A stretch of DNA of 64,000 bases. Source: Bacteroidota bacterium (GTDB taxonomy: Bacteria; Bacteroidota; Bacteroidia; AKYH767-A; 2013-40CM-41-45). The stretch's first letter is position 1. Every line of letters begins with the position of its first letter. Location of the stretch: assembly GCA_016721305.1 (NCBI GenBank), contig JADKIH010000004.1, positions 124,001 through 188,000 of the forward strand, in the 5' to 3' direction. The notes below the pieces were generated by a model. The model was not told where the DNA came from. It saw only the letters and a program-made list of their open reading frames with translations, and did not search any database. This document shows, piece by piece, positions 1-9,193 of the stretch. Made by a program: the position numbers and the translations under genes.

Positions 1-544
1 TGTTTTTCTCGAACGGTGCTAGTGCTTTGGCTGTTATACTGCGATCACCTTCGGCGCCAATCACCAGGTCGAATAATTCCTCTCTGATGGAATTATCTGT
101 CTGATATGAAACCAGAATTTGATTTTCCGATCGTCTTAAATTAAGTATTGATGTATTCTGCCTGACGTCGGCGAATGGTGAATGCGCTTTTTGAAAAAGA
201 AAATTGTCGAATACCTCTCTGGTAGCAATAAAGCCAGGAGCCTGCTTGAGTTTGGATGGATTTGTAGAGAATGGTACATCCAGGCGTTTTCCGTTCGGTG
301 CAAAAAAGCTCACGCCATATGATCCGATGTAGTTTTTATCGGATGCTATTTCTTCGACGAGACTTTTATCGTACTTATTCAGAATGTGTACGACTTTTCC
401 ACTCAAAGCGTCTCCACATATTTTGTCTCTCGGAAAAATTGCTTTGTCGATAACGGTATGCGGAATTTTCGCCTTACTCAGAAAGAGCGAGGTGGAAAGT
501 CCGGCCGGCCCGGCACCGACAATTAAGATTTTAGCTGATGACAT
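1..544 (-). CDS. FAD-dependent oxidoreductase, geranylgeranyl reductase-like (partial)
   Basis: The gene starts at ATG 544 on the minus strand and runs off the left edge, so only about 181 N-terminal residues are visible. The N-terminus holds a Rossmann dinucleotide-binding motif (ILIVGAGPAGLS, residues about 5-16), an acidic ribose-binding position (VIDK) and then KICGDALSG. That order is typical of the geranylgeranyl reductase/FixC-type flavoprotein family, and a second GAEGDRS-like FAD contact follows near residue 165. These enzymes reduce isoprenoid or other unsaturated substrates with FAD and NAD(P)H; the substrate here is unknown. The gene diverges from the Nudix gene across a 50 bp region. 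The family call is firm; the exact reaction is not. Confidence 0.8.
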   Translation of the reverse strand, partial: MSSAKILIVGAGPAGLSTSLFLSKAKIPHTVIDKAIFPRDKICGDALSGKVVHILNKYDKSLVEEIASDKNYIGSYGVSFFAPNGKRLDVPFSTNPSKLKQAPGFIATREVFDNFLFQKAHSPFADVRQNTSILNLRRSENQILVSYQTDNSIREELFDLVIGAEGDRSITAKALAPFEKN

Positions 545-547
545 ACG

Positions 548-577
548 TTTGAAAGGAGGCGGAAAGATATATCTTTG
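548..577 (+). promoter_or_regulatory. Bacteroidota-type promoter for the Nudix gene
   Basis: TTTG at 548-551 is separated by 18 nt from TATCTTTG at 570-577. This fits the Bacteroidota sigma-A consensus (TTTG, about 19 nt, TAnnTTTG). The Nudix start codon lies 17 nt further on, giving a very short leader. On the opposite strand TATCTTTC (569-562) could be the -7 element of the divergent oxidoreductase gene, so the two promoters would overlap. Confidence 0.6.
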
Positions 578-594
578 AACTGAATTAATCAGAT

Positions 595-1062
595 ATGTCA
601 GGATATCCTTTTGTTGTCAGAGTCTATGGTTTGTACTATGATCCTTCGAGGGGATTATTGGTAAGTGATGAGTTTATTCATGGCAAATACATTACGAAGT
701 TGCCCGGCGGAGGCTTAGAGTTTGGTGAAGGAACGTTAGAATGTCTAGAGCGTGAAATGATGGAGGAAACCGGGCATCGATTTGAGGTTGAGGCTCATTT
801 CTATACGACAGATTTCTTTGTTGAATCAGCGTTCGATAAAAATGCTCAGGTATTTAGTATTTACTATCTCATGAAACCGGCTGAAGAATTGAAAATGAGT
901 TTTGCTGAAAAGCAATTTGAATTCGCCGAACTAAAACATGAAGCTCAATCGTTTCGATTTGTGAAGCGTGAGCAAATCGGAGAAGAGACCTTTACTTTGC
1001 CGATTGACCGGAAAGTAGGGGAGATGTTCGCGGCTTGGCTGAATCGGCAGGATCAGGCTTAA
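595..1062 (+). CDS. Nudix hydrolase
   Basis: This 155-residue protein contains a complete Nudix box at about residues 39-61: G, five residues, E, seven residues, REMMEETGH. The box binds Mg2+ and hydrolyses a nucleoside diphosphate linked to another moiety. The protein is a single Nudix domain with no transporter or regulatory domain, so the substrate (nucleotide sugar, ADP-ribose, oxidised dNTP) cannot be assigned. The ATG at 595 follows a good promoter. The 3' end overlaps the convergent RlpA-like gene by 71 bp, with coding sequence on both strands; there is no sign of a frameshift in either. Confidence 0.85.
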   Translation: MSGYPFVVRVYGLYYDPSRGLLVSDEFIHGKYITKLPGGGLEFGEGTLECLEREMMEETGHRFEVEAHFYTTDFFVESAFDKNAQVFSIYYLMKPAEELKMSFAEKQFEFAELKHEAQSFRFVKREQIGEETFTLPIDRKVGEMFAAWLNRQDQA

Positions 1063-1741
1063 AAATTCGCGCATGTGAGAAGCCGTCTTCTTTTAAATCG
1101 GCAATAAGGTCTCTTACCTGATCGTCCGATTTAATACCGGTAATCACAACTAAAAAATTACGCTTTTCACCGGAGCCTGATACGTGTACACACACTGAAT
1201 CGAGCTTGTATTCCAGAGCCAAACTACTAGCCATATAAAATGCATGCTTCCAGCTTTCGGTGAGCCACACAAATACAGTTTTCTCGCTCATCGAAATAAG
1301 ACTCGCATGGCAATTCCATGTATCGCCATCGGAAAAAACGGAATCTCCGACAGGCACACGATCGAGGTATGTGAGTACTTCAATCTGTACAGGCACAACT
1401 CCAAACGGAACCATGTTGATTTTCTTAGCAGCTGATTTAGTAAGGTCAATCACGCGACTTTTCTTAAATGGGCCACGATCATTTACCCGGACGATAACAG
1501 ACTTTTTATTCTTTTTATTAGTGACAAGAAGAAATGTGTTGAATGGAAATGTTCGATGAGCTGCAGTAAAATCGTCTTTATCGTAATACTCTCCGTTGCT
1601 GGTTTCGAGTCCTTGAAAATTATCATGATAAAACGAAGCTTTACCATTGAGCGCCAATGAATCTTTCTTTGTTTGCCCTGCCGATACCAGACAAATAAGT
1701 AAAAAAGCAAGTGTTAAAATTTTTGACAAAGCGCGCATCAT
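992..1741 (-). CDS. rlpA: RlpA-like double-psi beta-barrel protein with SPOR-like C-terminus
   Basis: This 249-residue protein has an N-terminal signal peptide (hydrophobic to about residue 21, ending SAG). It is followed by a double-psi beta-barrel at about residues 32-125 with the RlpA hallmarks GKASFYHD near the start, then VRVNDRGPF and IDLTKSAAKKI. The C-terminal 80 residues look like a divergent SPOR domain, which in known RlpA proteins binds denuded peptidoglycan at septa. RlpA proteins are periplasmic lytic transglycosylases or cell-separation factors; the catalytic Asp equivalent would be in VNDRGPF. The gene is convergent with the Nudix gene and stands alone. A TATCTTAG element 18 nt upstream of the ATG resembles a weak -7 box. 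Confidence 0.78.
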   Translation of the reverse strand: MMRALSKILTLAFLLICLVSAGQTKKDSLALNGKASFYHDNFQGLETSNGEYYDKDDFTAAHRTFPFNTFLLVTNKKNKKSVIVRVNDRGPFKKSRVIDLTKSAAKKINMVPFGVVPVQIEVLTYLDRVPVGDSVFSDGDTWNCHASLISMSEKTVFVWLTESWKHAFYMASSLALEYKLDSVCVHVSGSGEKRNFLVVITGIKSDDQVRDLIADLKEDGFSHARIFKPDPADSAKPRTSPLLSGQSAK

Positions 1742-1800
1742 AAATCCAATGAGAAGCTAAGATAGGGAAAATTGGGGGTGGAGGCAAGTGGGAGATGCTA

Positions 1801-1919
1801 GATGCGGGTTGCGAGATGCGAGTTGCGAGTTGCGAGTTGCGAGTTGCGGGTTACGGGTTACGAGTTGCGGGTTACGAGTTGCGGGTTGCGGGTTGCGAGT
1901 TACGGGTTGCGAGTTGCGA
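1801..1919. repeat. Heptanucleotide tandem repeat, GTTGCGR family, array 1
   Basis: Seventeen consecutive 7-nt units follow the pattern G-T/A-T-G/A-C-G-R, most often GTTGCGA or GTTGCGG, with variants at unit positions 2, 4 and 7. The array lies in the 269 bp spacer upstream of rlpA and downstream of the unknown gene at 2011. The same family recurs at 2620-2696 on the other side of that gene. No open frame or RNA fold specific to this copy was seen. Confidence 0.9.
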
Positions 1920-2010
1920 GGCGACGAGCTTTTTGACTAGCGTCGAATAACGATGAGAGCTTCATGGCTTCTGAAAAACTACGTAACTAAGCAACTAATC
2001 AACAAAGCAA

Positions 2011-2576
2011 CTAATTCAGTCTCCTCGAAATAATCGATTCAATTTTATTCAGCAAATCGACGGGTTGGTAAATGCGCCATGGCATTTCGTTGAGTTCGCC
2101 TCCGGTGAGGAAGTAGTAGTCGATGTTGAAGTTTTCCATTTCACGGAGTACATGCGGGCGGAAGTTGAGAGCAGCAATCCAGCCTTCATCGGCATCCTGA
2201 AACCATTCTTCGTAGTAACAATCGTCACTTCCGTGGAAGTTGAGAACGTTCTCTCCGATCAGAATAAAGCGATTGATTCCATTGCCGATCATCGATTCGA
2301 TGATTTCTCTTTCAGGAACATGATGTCATTGTAAAGAGCATCGTTCCATTCGCCAATAAATTCTATGATAGCAAAACCTCTTTCATAATCGGCGAAGAGG
2401 ATTTTAATATATAATGTATTAGAGCCGAAATGATCCCATTGCGGGTGAATGTAATAATTGTAAACAGTGTTTGTGTACTCAAACTCACTGTATTCCGTTC
2501 CATGAAATGGCGATAGTTCATCGTCGGCTGCAATATACAGCTCACGCCAATTGTAAAATGGTTCGATCTCTTGCAC
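2011..2576 (-). CDS. Conserved-looking hypothetical protein, one frameshift
   Basis: Two overlapping frames read as one protein of about 188 residues. The first part starts at GTG 2576 (MQEIEPFYNWRELY) and breaks at the T3 run at 2310-2312. Adding one base there restores the sequence FLKREIIESMIGNG and continues to the stop at 2011. The protein is acidic, rich in Tyr, Trp and Phe, cytoplasmic in appearance, and has no motif I recognise. It sits between two GTTGCGR repeat arrays and upstream of murQ in the same orientation, about 130 bp away. The upstream sequence TACTTTCG could be a -7 element. The break is probably a sequencing error. Function unknown. Confidence 0.6.
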
Positions 2577-2619
2577 TTGATTCGCAGTTTTTTTGCGAAA
2601 GTAGGGAAAAAAGGGAGAC

Positions 2620-2696
2620 GGGTTGCGAGTTGCGAGTTGCGGGTTGCGGGTTGCGGGTTGCGGTTGCGGGTTGCGTAACCCGCAACCCGCAACCCG
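2620..2696. repeat. GTTGCGR heptamer array 2, folds on itself
   Basis: About eight direct copies of GGTTGCG-type units run to 2675 and then the sequence inverts (AACCCGC units) to 2696. The inversion makes a hairpin: 2654-2672 pairs with 2677-2696 around a GCGT loop, with one bulged C. It lies just upstream (5' side) of the unknown gene at 2576 and downstream of murQ, whose coding region ends at 2706. It could act as a murQ terminator-like stem, although no T-run follows in the murQ direction. Confidence 0.85.
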
Positions 2697-2705
2697 TTTC
2701 TCGTC

Positions 2706-3515
2706 CTATTTTTTGAAAGCGTCCATCGCTTTGCGGACGCTACCGTGTTTGCTCAATAGTTCACCGGCTTCGACAGCGGAAATGCTTAATTCTTTCATCA
2801 GCATATGTGTGCCGCGGGAAATGAGTTTGCCATTGGAAAGTTGCATGTCGACCATGCGGTTACCGATGACGTGGCCAAGCTGAATCATCACGGAAGTAGA
2901 GATCATGTTTAACACAAGTTTCTGTGCTGTACCTGCTTTCATCCGAGTGCTTCCTGTAACGAATTCGGGACCGACAATGATCTCAATCGGATAGTGAGCA
3001 TGTGTAGCAATCGGAGTTCCTTGATTGCAAGTGATACCGATGCAAAGAATGTTGTTTTCTTTACACTTTTTCATTGCCCCGACAACGTATGGTGTGGTTC
3101 CTGAAGCTGCAATTCCGATCACGACGTCGGAACCGTTGATCTGAAAGTTTTCCAGATCTTTCCAGCCTTGTTCAGGATCATCTTCGGCAAATTCAACAGC
3201 GCGACGAATTGCTGTATCGCCACCTGCAATTAATCCGATTACACGTCCGTGTTCTATGCCATATGTTGGAGGAAGTTCTGAAGCATCAACGATGCCTAGC
3301 CTTCCGCTTGTACCTGCTCCCAAATAGAATAAGCGACCGCCCGTTCTCATTTTTTCAGTGATCAGAATGACCACTGTTTCGATGCGGTGGATTACTTTTT
3401 CAATTGCCTCAGGAACGGATTTGTCTTCACGATTAATAGATGTAAGCAAATCATACACACTCATCGTTTCCAACTGTGCGTAATTCGACTCCTTCTCAGT
3501 TACTTTCTCACTCAT
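2706..3515 (-). CDS. murQ: N-acetylmuramic acid 6-phosphate etherase
   Basis: The 269-residue product matches the MurQ family throughout. A SIS-fold sugar-phosphate binding loop (FYLGAGTSGRLGIVDASE, about residues 64-81) is followed by ELPPTYG, whose Glu is the catalytic acid in known MurQ, and later by GSTRMKAGTAQK. MurQ cleaves the lactyl ether of MurNAc-6-phosphate to give GlcNAc-6-phosphate and D-lactate in cytoplasmic peptidoglycan recycling. Length is near the lower end of the family (about 270-300). No anmK, murP or other recycling gene is adjacent. The gene is intact and begins at ATG 3515. Confidence 0.93.
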   Translation of the reverse strand: MSEKVTEKESNYAQLETMSVYDLLTSINREDKSVPEAIEKVIHRIETVVILITEKMRTGGRLFYLGAGTSGRLGIVDASELPPTYGIEHGRVIGLIAGGDTAIRRAVEFAEDDPEQGWKDLENFQINGSDVVIGIAASGTTPYVVGAMKKCKENNILCIGITCNQGTPIATHAHYPIEIIVGPEFVTGSTRMKAGTAQKLVLNMISTSVMIQLGHVIGNRMVDMQLSNGKLISRGTHMLMKELSISAVEAGELLSKHGSVRKAMDAFKK

Positions 3516-3558
3516 AGATAAAAATCAATAATTAGACTTGTCAAAAAATTTAACGGTG

Positions 3559-5981
3559 CTAAATATACAACGGAAAATGTAACGGATCGACATCATTCAT
3601 AATTCTGTAAACAGAGTTAACAACATCTTCCGCTGAAGGTTTGGAGAAATAATCGCCATCTGAGCCATAAGCAGGACGGTGCGGTTGCGACGTAAGTGTA
3701 GCAGGTGCTGCGTCTAACCATTTATAAGCTTCTTGGTTTTCAAGCAATTGTTGAAGAATGTATGCACTTGCCCCACCCGGTACGTCTTCGTCAAATACAA
3801 GAAGTTTATTTGTTTTCTGAATACTGGCCTTTATTGAATGGTGAATGTCAAATGGCAATAAGGATTGTACATCAATTAACTCCACCGAAATTCCCATCTC
3901 TTCCAAATATTGAATTGCTTCCTGAGCAACACGAACGCAAGATCCGTACGTGACCAATGTAATGTCATTCCCTTCTTTTAAAACTTCAGGAACGCCGACA
4001 GGGACTTTGAATTCACCTAAGTTGAGCGGAAGTTTTTCTTTTAAACGGTAACCATTCAAGCATTCAACGATTAATGCAGGTTCATCGCTGGCAAGCATGG
4101 TATTGTAAAATCCTGCTGCTTGTACCATGTTACGAGGAACAAGTACATGAATTCCGCGAAGTGCATTAATGATCATTCCCATTGGTGAACCTGAGTGCCA
4201 GATTCCTTCGAGACGATGTCCGCGTGTACGAATAATTACCGGAGCTTTCTGACCTCCTTTAGTACGATATGACAGAGTAGCTAAATCGTCGCTCAGTGTC
4301 TGGAGGGCATATAATAAATAATCCAAATACTGGATTTCAGCAATTGGTCTTAAACCACGCAATGCAAGTCCGATGCCTTGTCCCGCAATGGTTGCTTCAC
4401 GGATACCAACGTCTGTAATTCGGATCTCGCCGTACTTTGCCTGCAATCCGGCAAAGCCTTGATTCACGTCACCTATCTTTCCTAAGTCTTCACCAAATGC
4501 TACCAATCGAGCATCCTTTGCAAAGAGAGCATCGAAGTTGGCTTGCAATACTTCACGACCATCCATCATAGGAGAGTCATTGTTGTATTCGGCAGGAACT
4601 GCTTTTACTTTAATAGCTGATTCTGCTGTTTCGTTGTGAAGAGTGGAGTTGTAGCGATCTTTGTTCAATGCTACATATTCGTTGAACCAATGCAGAAGGT
4701 TTTCGACAGCGGAAGTGGATTCGCCACGTGTTAATCGTAGTACTTTCTGCGCAGCAACCATTATATCCCGACGCGCAGGATCGATAACAGAAGTGAGATC
4801 GGATTTTATTTTTTTGAAGAAAGGCTGATTTGCCTGACTGAGTCGCCACTGCATCGATGTGAGATGCAAGCGTATTGATTTCAGTCTTGATTGGCGACAT
4901 AAAATCGTCCCACGCTTTTTTGCGGCAATCGTTTACATATTTTTTAGCATCCGCTTCGATTTGATCGCACTCCTCTGCAGTAGCAATAGCAGATGCAATC
5001 ATCCATTCGCGCATTTTGCGAATGCAATCGTATTCGGTTTCGAATTCCAGGCGTTCTTTCGATTTGTAACGTTCGTGCGAACCGGAAGTACTGTGTCCTT
5101 GCGGTTGAGTAAGTTCTCGCACATGGAAGAGTACGGGTACTTGCTCGTCGCGACAGGTTTGAATGCCTTTTGCATACATTTCACAAAGGCCCGGATAGTC
5201 CCATCCCTTTAGCGCGAAGTATTACATAGCCTTCACCTTTTTCATTGCGTTCAAAACCACGGAGGATTTCAGAAATGTTTTGTTTTGTCGTTTGGTATTT
5301 TGCTGAAACAGAAATTCCGTATCCATCATCCCAAACCGATATAGCCATTGGTACCTGAAGTACGCCGGCAGCATTTATTGTTTCAAAGAAAAGTCCTTCC
5401 GATGTCGAAGCATCTCCAATTGTTCCAAATGCTACTTCATTTCCTTTATCGGAAAAATTAGTCATCTGATGCAATTGCTCGTTATGACGATACAATTTAG
5501 AAGCCCATGCCAAACCAAGAAGGCGAGGCATTTGACCGGCTGTCGGAGAAATATCAGACGATGAATTTTTCATCGATGTGAGATTTTTCCATGAACCGTC
5601 GGCATTCAGAGAACGCGTTGCAAAGTGTCCGTTCATTGAACGTCCGGCTGAGCTTGGTTCTAATTCAACATCGGGATTGGCATATAACTGAGCAAAGAAG
5701 GCAGTCACATTCGACTGTCCTATTGCAAACATGAAAGTCTGATCACGATAATAACCCGAACGGAAGTCACCGTTACGGAATTGTTTAGCCATAGCGATTT
5801 GCGCTACTTCTTTACCATCGCCAAAGATTCCGAATTTGGCTTTTCCGGTAAGAACTTCTTTACGTCCGGTCAGGCTGGCCTGACGGCTTTCATTAGCTAA
5901 ACGGAAATCGTTGAGTACTTCTTTACGAAACTCTTCAAAATTCAATGAATTAGCGGCCTGTCCAACAGGAGATTCTTTCAT
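3559..5981 (-). CDS. 2-oxoacid dehydrogenase E1, fused alpha and beta subunits, two frameshifts
   Basis: One locus of about 807 residues is read in three frames. The N-terminal part (from ATG 5981) is the E1 alpha half with TPP/Mg2+ motif GDASTSEG and then VWDDGYGIS; the C-terminal half (to 3559) is the transketolase-like beta half with VAFGEDLG, IRTRGHRLEG and VFDEDVPGG. Removing one G from the run at 5205-5207 restores KGWDYPGLCEMYAKG, and removing one base at 4846-4847 restores SHIDAVRLSQANQP. Both restored stretches match the family. The fused form is typical of Bacteroidota branched-chain or pyruvate-type complexes and would hand acyl groups to an E2 that is not in this window. The frameshifts are probably sequencing errors. 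The 5' leader is long (about 140 nt). Confidence 0.85.
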
Positions 5982-6128
5982 ACGACACTTTCTACTTATC
6001 TGATTTGAATTGACGACATTCTGGAAACCGGATTCCTAGGAGATAAACTCAGTGTGAGCAAACCTTCGGGTGGAAAGCCATTTAGTTGTTAATTTTTGTC
6101 TTTAAATGGTTCCAATCCGGGCTACTGA

Positions 6129-6136
6129 CAAATGTA
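6129..6136 (-). promoter_or_regulatory. Possible -7 element for the E1 gene
   Basis: On the minus strand this reads TACATTTG, an exact TAnnTTTG match. No convincing TTTG lies 17-20 nt upstream. If used, the transcript would carry a leader of about 140 nt before ATG 5981, containing short GC-rich complementary stretches (6025-6115) that I could not match to a known riboswitch. Confidence 0.3.
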
Positions 6137-6192
6137 GGAAAAATAATAAAGGACTATAAACTTGTTATAAACGATGAAGCCGTTTTTTATCG

Positions 6193-6200
6193 TAAATTTG
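6193..6200 (+). promoter_or_regulatory. -7 element for the YHS/SCO operon
   Basis: TAAATTTG matches TAnnTTTG exactly and lies 28 nt before the ATG at 6228. A clear -33 TTTG is not visible at the expected spacing. Confidence 0.4.
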
Positions 6201-6227
6201 TAGTTCTAATGACATAAATCATTCATT

Positions 6228-6509
6228 ATGTATCGAAATCTCTTCTACTGCATTCTACTCGCCGGTGCCTGTTCTTGTGCAAGCCCTAATGACAAACCGC
6301 AATCAATTCCGGTTCCTGATAAAGTTAAAATGGCTTCGCAATCGGAAGGAATAAAATTGGCTGACGGAATACTTGCATCTCCGAATGATACGATTTGCGG
6401 AATGGCTGTTCATAATGAACCGGCCGACACACTGCATGTCGGAGATAAAGTTTATGGTTTTTGCAGCACCGAATGCAAGACGGCCTTTATCGCTGAATTG
6501 AAGAAGTAA
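6228..6509 (+). CDS. YHS-domain lipoprotein
   Basis: This 93-residue protein begins with a short hydrophobic signal and a lipobox-like LLAGAC/CSC segment, so it is probably a lipoprotein. The remainder is a YHS domain: DTICGMAVHNE with the first Cys, then VYGFCSTECK with the second pair. YHS domains bind metal, typically copper or other soft metals, and occur in copper ATPases and periplasmic metallochaperones. Its stop codon overlaps the start of the SCO-family gene (TAATG), so the two are translationally coupled. Together they suggest a periplasmic copper supply function, perhaps for cytochrome oxidase. This role is an inference from context. Confidence 0.82.
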   Translation: MYRNLFYCILLAGACSCASPNDKPQSIPVPDKVKMASQSEGIKLADGILASPNDTICGMAVHNEPADTLHVGDKVYGFCSTECKTAFIAELKK

Positions 6510-7144
6510 TGGGAAAGCACGTACTGTTCAGATGGGTAATAGTAGCGGTTGTCGTTATGATTGCCATGTTTTATGGTTATAAAATATTGATTTCTCAACC
6601 GGTGATCGATGACTCATTACCTGTCTACGGAGAAAGAAATGCCGATAGTTCGGATCACGTGATCGGAGATTTTAAACTCATAGATCAGGATGGATCGATT
6701 GTTACGCAAGACAGCTTTTACAACAAAGTTTATGTGGCTGATTTTTTCTTCACCACTTGTCAGGGTATCTGTCCGAAGATGAGTAATCAGATGCAACGTG
6801 TCTTTGAAAAGTACAAAGGCGATCGACGTGTTATGTTTCTCTCGCACACAGTGAAACCTTCAGAGGATTCTGTTCCTGTTTTAAAAGAGTATGCTCTTCG
6901 ACATGGTGCTGATTCGAAGCAATGGCATTTTGTGACAGGCGATAAAAAGGAGATATATGAATTAGCACGTAAGTCGTATCTGGTTTCCGTAACCGAAGGC
7001 ACCGGTGGTCCGGATGATTTTGTGCACACTCAGTTTTTTGCATTAATTGATACAGACAAAAGAATTCGGGGATTTTATGACGGGACCGATTCGACGGAAG
7101 TAAATAAATTGATGAAAGATATTCTAAATTTGATCGCTGATTAA
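6509..7144 (+). CDS. SCO1/SenC family copper-binding thioredoxin-fold protein
   Basis: The 211-residue protein has one N-terminal transmembrane anchor (about residues 8-29) followed by a thioredoxin fold. The copper-binding CxxxC is TTCQGICPKM (Cys84, Cys88), and the conserved distal His is in DDFVHTQFF (His173). Proteins of this family deliver copper to the CuA centre of cytochrome c oxidase or maintain thiols in the periplasm. All three metal ligands are present. It overlaps the preceding YHS lipoprotein by one base and is followed after 14 bp by a secreted M1 peptidase, which may be read through from the same promoter. Confidence 0.92.
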   Translation: MGKHVLFRWVIVAVVVMIAMFYGYKILISQPVIDDSLPVYGERNADSSDHVIGDFKLIDQDGSIVTQDSFYNKVYVADFFFTTCQGICPKMSNQMQRVFEKYKGDRRVMFLSHTVKPSEDSVPVLKEYALRHGADSKQWHFVTGDKKEIYELARKSYLVSVTEGTGGPDDFVHTQFFALIDTDKRIRGFYDGTDSTEVNKLMKDILNLIAD

Positions 7145-7158
7145 ATCAAGAGAATAGG

Positions 7159-9083
7159 ATGAAAAGTAAGCTGCATTTTCTTGTACTTTTTTTCCTCTCG
7201 CTGAGTGTTTATTCACAGTCGACGAACAGCATCGATGAAATTGCCGGCCTCGAATTAAAAGGCGCCTCCGGCAAAAGGTTTACTGCCGTTCAGTCCGGCT
7301 ATCAGGCATACGATGTTTCTTATTCACGTTGTAATTGGGTAGTTGACCCGGCGGTTAATTTTATTGAAGGTTGTGTAGTTTCATATTTTTATGCGGAGCA
7401 AAACGGATTAACTCAAATCACTTTCGATTGTTCATCGGCTTTAACAGTTGATTCAATCATCGGCCATCAACAGTCGCTTACCTTTTCTCATTCCGACGAT
7501 CTTTTGGAAATCAACTTGCTTTCAACATTAGCAGCGGGTGACATTGATTCACTTGCTATCTATTATCACGGAGCACCGGTTGCAACCGGCAATGGTTCGT
7601 TTACTCAGTCAACTCATAACGGACATCCTGTTATCTGGACGCTATCGGAGCCATATGGCGCAATGGATTGGTGGCCTTGTCGTCAGAATGTGGCAGATAA
7701 AATTGATTCGATGGATATATTTTGTTCGATTCCGATCGGAAACCGATGCGGTTCAAACGGAAGACTTATTTCCATCGATACGGCATTCTCGCAATGTACT
7801 TATCATTGGAAAACAATTTATCCGATTGCTCCTTATCTGGTGGCAATTGCCGTTACCAATTACCAGGAAGATACAAGCAGCGTGATTTTGCAGAATGGTG
7901 ATGTGTTGCCAATTGTAAATTATGTTTATCCGGAGAATACATCATTGAGTTTGTCAGGATTATCCGTTACGTCGCAGTTGGTTAGTTTCTTTGACAGCTT
8001 ATTGACTCCTTATCCTTTTTCAAAAGAAAAGTATGGACATGCAGAATTCGGATGGGGTGGAGGAATGGAACATCAGACGATGACTTTTTTGGGAAGTTTC
8101 GGTTTTGAAATTGTAGCACACGAGCTTGCTCATCAATGGTTCGGAGATAAAATATCTTGCGGTACATGGGAGGATATATGGCTGAACGAAGGATTCGCCA
8201 CATTTATATCCGGTTTGGCGATTGAACGGTACAATTCTTCAGAATTGTATTCATGGAAATATGCTGCCGTAAAAACATTACTTCGATACCAAATGGAACT
8301 GTTATTTGCAGTGATACATCTTCTCTCTCAAGAATTTTCGACGGACGATTATCGTATAGAAAGGGATCATACGTTCTCGAGATGCTTCGTTGGAAGTTGG
8401 GCGATCAGATTTTTTTTCAGGGCTTGAGAAATTATTTATTGAACGCAAATGTCGCCTATAGTTATGCTGCTACGAACGATTTGCAAAGTGACTTAGAAGC
8501 CGCAGCAGGAATTTCGTTAGCTCAGTTTTTTGATGAATGGGTTTATAAGGAAGGATTTCCGTCTTATCGTATTGAATGGAGCGGAGGAAGTGAAAATGTG
8601 CATTTGAAAATATCACAGTCGACATCGGATGCTTCCGTTCCGTTTTTTCATATCCCGATTGAATTGCAATTTGGAAATTCACAGCTTGATACTTTGGTGA
8701 GAATTGAGCCGACTCAGAGCGAAGAATCTTTCGATCTTGTTCTCGATTTTGTTCCGGATTATCTTTCATTTGATCCGAATCTGAGAATTATTTCCGCAAA
8801 AAATTCTGTTGTTCAAATGCTGCCACCGGGAGCATTAAATGAAATGATTGAATTGTTCCCAAATCCTGCACATTCAGAGCTGACATTTTTTTCGGAGCGA
8901 GCACAGCTTAATCCACGCAATTTTCAGCTGTATGATGGGTTGGGAAGATTGGTCTACTCGCATGCGCTTAGCGGACTGCAAAAGGAAGCGGTAGTCCTGA
9001 ATCCTATGCCTGCAGGCCTATATATTGTGAAGATTTCAACCTCGCAGGGCGATGTTTTTAAGAAATTAATCATCGAAAACTAG
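7159..9083 (+). CDS. Secreted M1-family metallopeptidase with T9SS sorting domain, one frameshift
   Basis: The locus spans about 642 residues. A signal peptide (residues 1-20, ending YSQ) precedes an M1 N-terminal saddle domain. The exopeptidase-like motif GGGMEHQTM is followed by the zinc site HELAHQW (His321, Glu322, His325) and the third ligand in NEGFATF. The frame breaks in the A5 run at 8271-8275; a sixth A restores KYAAVKNITSIPNG and leads on through the catalytic domain. The last 80 residues are a T9SS type A sorting domain (ELFPNPAHSELTF ... GLYIVKISTS ... KKLIIEN), so the enzyme is exported and surface-attached or released. The break is probably a sequencing error. Confidence 0.88.
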
Positions 9084-9193
9084 GATTTTAGCCTGTATTC
9101 GGGCTTACCTTTAAATAGGGGTAAAAACACTTGAAATAGCCTGAAACATGGCGTATTTTAGGAGTCTGCAATCACCCAATACGTACGCACATT

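Noticed and set aside
5990..6125. Riboswitch or structured leader before the E1 gene
   Set aside because: The leader has some complementary GC-rich patches, but no known aptamer core could be matched by eye.
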